Shown in pieces: positions 62,846-64,000 of a DNA stretch of 64,000 nt. The DNA comes from Geomonas edaphica (GTDB taxonomy: Bacteria > Desulfobacterota > Desulfuromonadia > Geobacterales > Geobacteraceae). A program made the translations under genes and the position numbers. Below the pieces are notes generated by a model. The model saw nothing but the letters and a program-made list of their open reading frames with translations, had not been told where the DNA came from and searched no databases. The first letter of the stretch is position 1, and each line of letters begins with the position of its first letter. Location of the stretch: assembly GCF_004917075.1 (NCBI RefSeq), contig NZ_SSYB01000004.1:1018546-1082545 (forward strand), given 5' to 3'.

Positions 62846-64000
62846 ATGAAGATGCCGTTTATGCAGGCGGTTAAGGAGCGGGTGCTGGTTCTGGACGGCG
62901 CCATGGGGACGATGCTGCAGGAGCGCGGACTCAAACCCGGGCAGTCTCCGGAGGAAATGAACCTGACCGCTCCCGAGGTGGTGGCAGGGGTGCACCGCGC
63001 CTACCTCGAGGCGGGCGCCGACATCATCGTCACCAACACCTTCGGCGGCACTAAGGCGAAGCTGGAGCACTACGGCCTGGGCGACCAAGTAACCCGCATC
63101 AACGCGGAGGCGGTGCGCCTGGCCCGCGAGGTGTGCGGCGAAAACTCCTACGTGGCGGGCTCAATCGGCCCCACCGGGCGCTTCGTGGAGCCGGTCGGCG
63201 ACATGAGCTTCGACGAGGCCTACGGCATGTTCCAGGAACAGGCGAAGGCGCTCATCGACGCCGGCGCCGATCTCATCTCGCTGGAGACCTTCCTCGACAT
63301 TAAGGAGATCCGCGCGGCTCTCATCGCCATCCGCGACCTCTCCGCCGACATTCCGGTCATCGCCATGCTCACCTTCGAGGAGAAGGGAAGAAGCGTGCTC
63401 GGCTCTCCGCCGGAGGCAGCGGCCATCACCCTCGAGGCGGCCGGCGCCTCCCTCGTAGGCTCGAACTGCGGTCTCGGCGTGGATGGGATCTACGACATCC
63501 TCTGCGCCATGAGAAAGGTGACCTCGCTACCGCTCATCTCCCAGGCGAACGCGGGACTGCCGATCCTAAAAGACGGCGTCACCGTATTCCCGGGCACCCC
63601 GGACGAGATGACCGCCTACCACGACCGCATGATCGGCCTCGGCGTGCGCGTCATCGGCGGGTGCTGCGGCACGACTCCCGCCCACATCGGCGCCATCAAG
63701 GGCGCCCTCGCCGAAAAACAGACCCCCTTCGTCCCGAAGGAGGATGATGGCACCACCTGGATCTCGAGCCGTGGCTCCTTCGCCCCGATGGGTGCCAAAC
63801 ACCCCGCTGCACTCATCGGCGAGCGCATCAACCCGACCGGGAAGAAGCTCTACTCTCAGGAACTCAGGGAAGGGAAGGTGAGCTACATCCGCCGCGAGGC
63901 GCTGGAGCAGACCGAACTTGGGGCGACCCTGCTCGACGTGAACGTCGGCACCCCGGGGATCGACGAGCCGGCCGCCATGGAGCGCGCGGTCTTCTGCATC
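62846..64000 (+). CDS. metH: cobalamin-dependent methionine synthase, N-terminal part
   Basis: The window ends inside this gene; 385 codons are visible and the frame stays open. The first domain (about 1-290) is the homocysteine S-methyltransferase barrel: LDGAMGTMLQERG, TNTFGGTKAKL, and the zinc-binding cysteines in VGSNCG and IGGCCGTTPAHI. The second domain, the methyltetrahydrofolate-binding barrel, begins at about 318 (HPAALIGERINPTGKKLYSQELREG) and is cut off. GGGGGG lies before the ATG. The enzyme transfers the methyl group from methyltetrahydrofolate to homocysteine through cobalamin. Confidence 0.96.
   Translation, partial: MKMPFMQAVKERVLVLDGAMGTMLQERGLKPGQSPEEMNLTAPEVVAGVHRAYLEAGADIIVTNTFGGTKAKLEHYGLGDQVTRINAEAVRLAREVCGENSYVAGSIGPTGRFVEPVGDMSFDEAYGMFQEQAKALIDAGADLISLETFLDIKEIRAALIAIRDLSADIPVIAMLTFEEKGRSVLGSPPEAAAITLEAAGASLVGSNCGLGVDGIYDILCAMRKVTSLPLISQANAGLPILKDGVTVFPGTPDEMTAYHDRMIGLGVRVIGGCCGTTPAHIGAIKGALAEKQTPFVPKEDDGTTWISSRGSFAPMGAKHPAALIGERINPTGKKLYSQELREGKVSYIRREALEQTELGATLLDVNVGTPGIDEPAAMERAVFCI

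Overview
This window is high-GC and densely packed, and it looks chromosomal, from a member of the Geobacterales (Desulfuromonadia; Geobacter, Citrifermentans or Geomonas-like). That placement is an inference. It rests on the large number of two-component and cyclic-di-GMP proteins, a prkA-yeaH-spoVR stress operon, a fused heme-c/heme-b membrane protein, pyruvate carboxylase with sucCD, and intergenic heptamer repeats. I see no phage, insertion sequence, CRISPR array, tRNA or rRNA.

Layout. 1-6.9 kb: the end of a DUF72 gene, a small membrane protein, the methyltransferases rsmE and prmA, the PEP-synthase regulator ppsR, an OmpR-type response regulator without a kinase, an HtrA/DegP protease and an RNase Z-like hydrolase. 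6.9-10.2 kb: a 6S RNA on the minus strand with its own promoter and terminator, two tandem DUF507 genes, then groES-groEL behind a CIRCE operator. 10.3-14.1 kb: adjacent HEAT-repeat and HD-GYP genes that seem to share an N-terminal domain, and a lipoprotein. 14.4-22 kb: a four-gene stress operon (prkA, yeaH-like, spoVR, second prkA-like kinase). 22-26.7 kb: a chemoreceptor, sucDC and two small exported proteins. 26.8-31.6 kb: exported MsrB and MsrA, PolX, an EVE-domain protein and CorA. 31.6-39.4 kb: a PAS-GGDEF-EAL-receiver protein, pepN, a cytochrome/CopD/cytochrome-b5 fusion and a diguanylate cyclase.

39.4-51.9 kb is the most striking part. It is a minus-strand series of eight signalling genes: two large sensor kinases, a receiver-PAS protein, a receiver-HD-GYP protein, an MglA-type GTPase, another kinase, a PilB/GspE-type ATPase fused to an N-terminal receiver and a C-terminal double zinc ribbon, and a stand-alone receiver. 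Several genes are joined by 4-base ATGA overlaps. I infer a phosphorelay that acts with cyclic-di-GMP and a polarity GTPase on a type IV filament-like motor.

52-64 kb: a siroheme nitrite/sulfite reductase-like protein, a hybrid sensor kinase, a 560-base intergenic region rich in palindromes, pyruvate carboxylase with a long leader, a DUF554 membrane protein, murI, a GerMN-domain protein and the first part of metH.

Start codons were moved from the longest open frame wherever a ribosome-binding site, signal peptide or family start pointed further in. Promoter calls are by eye and are candidates only.
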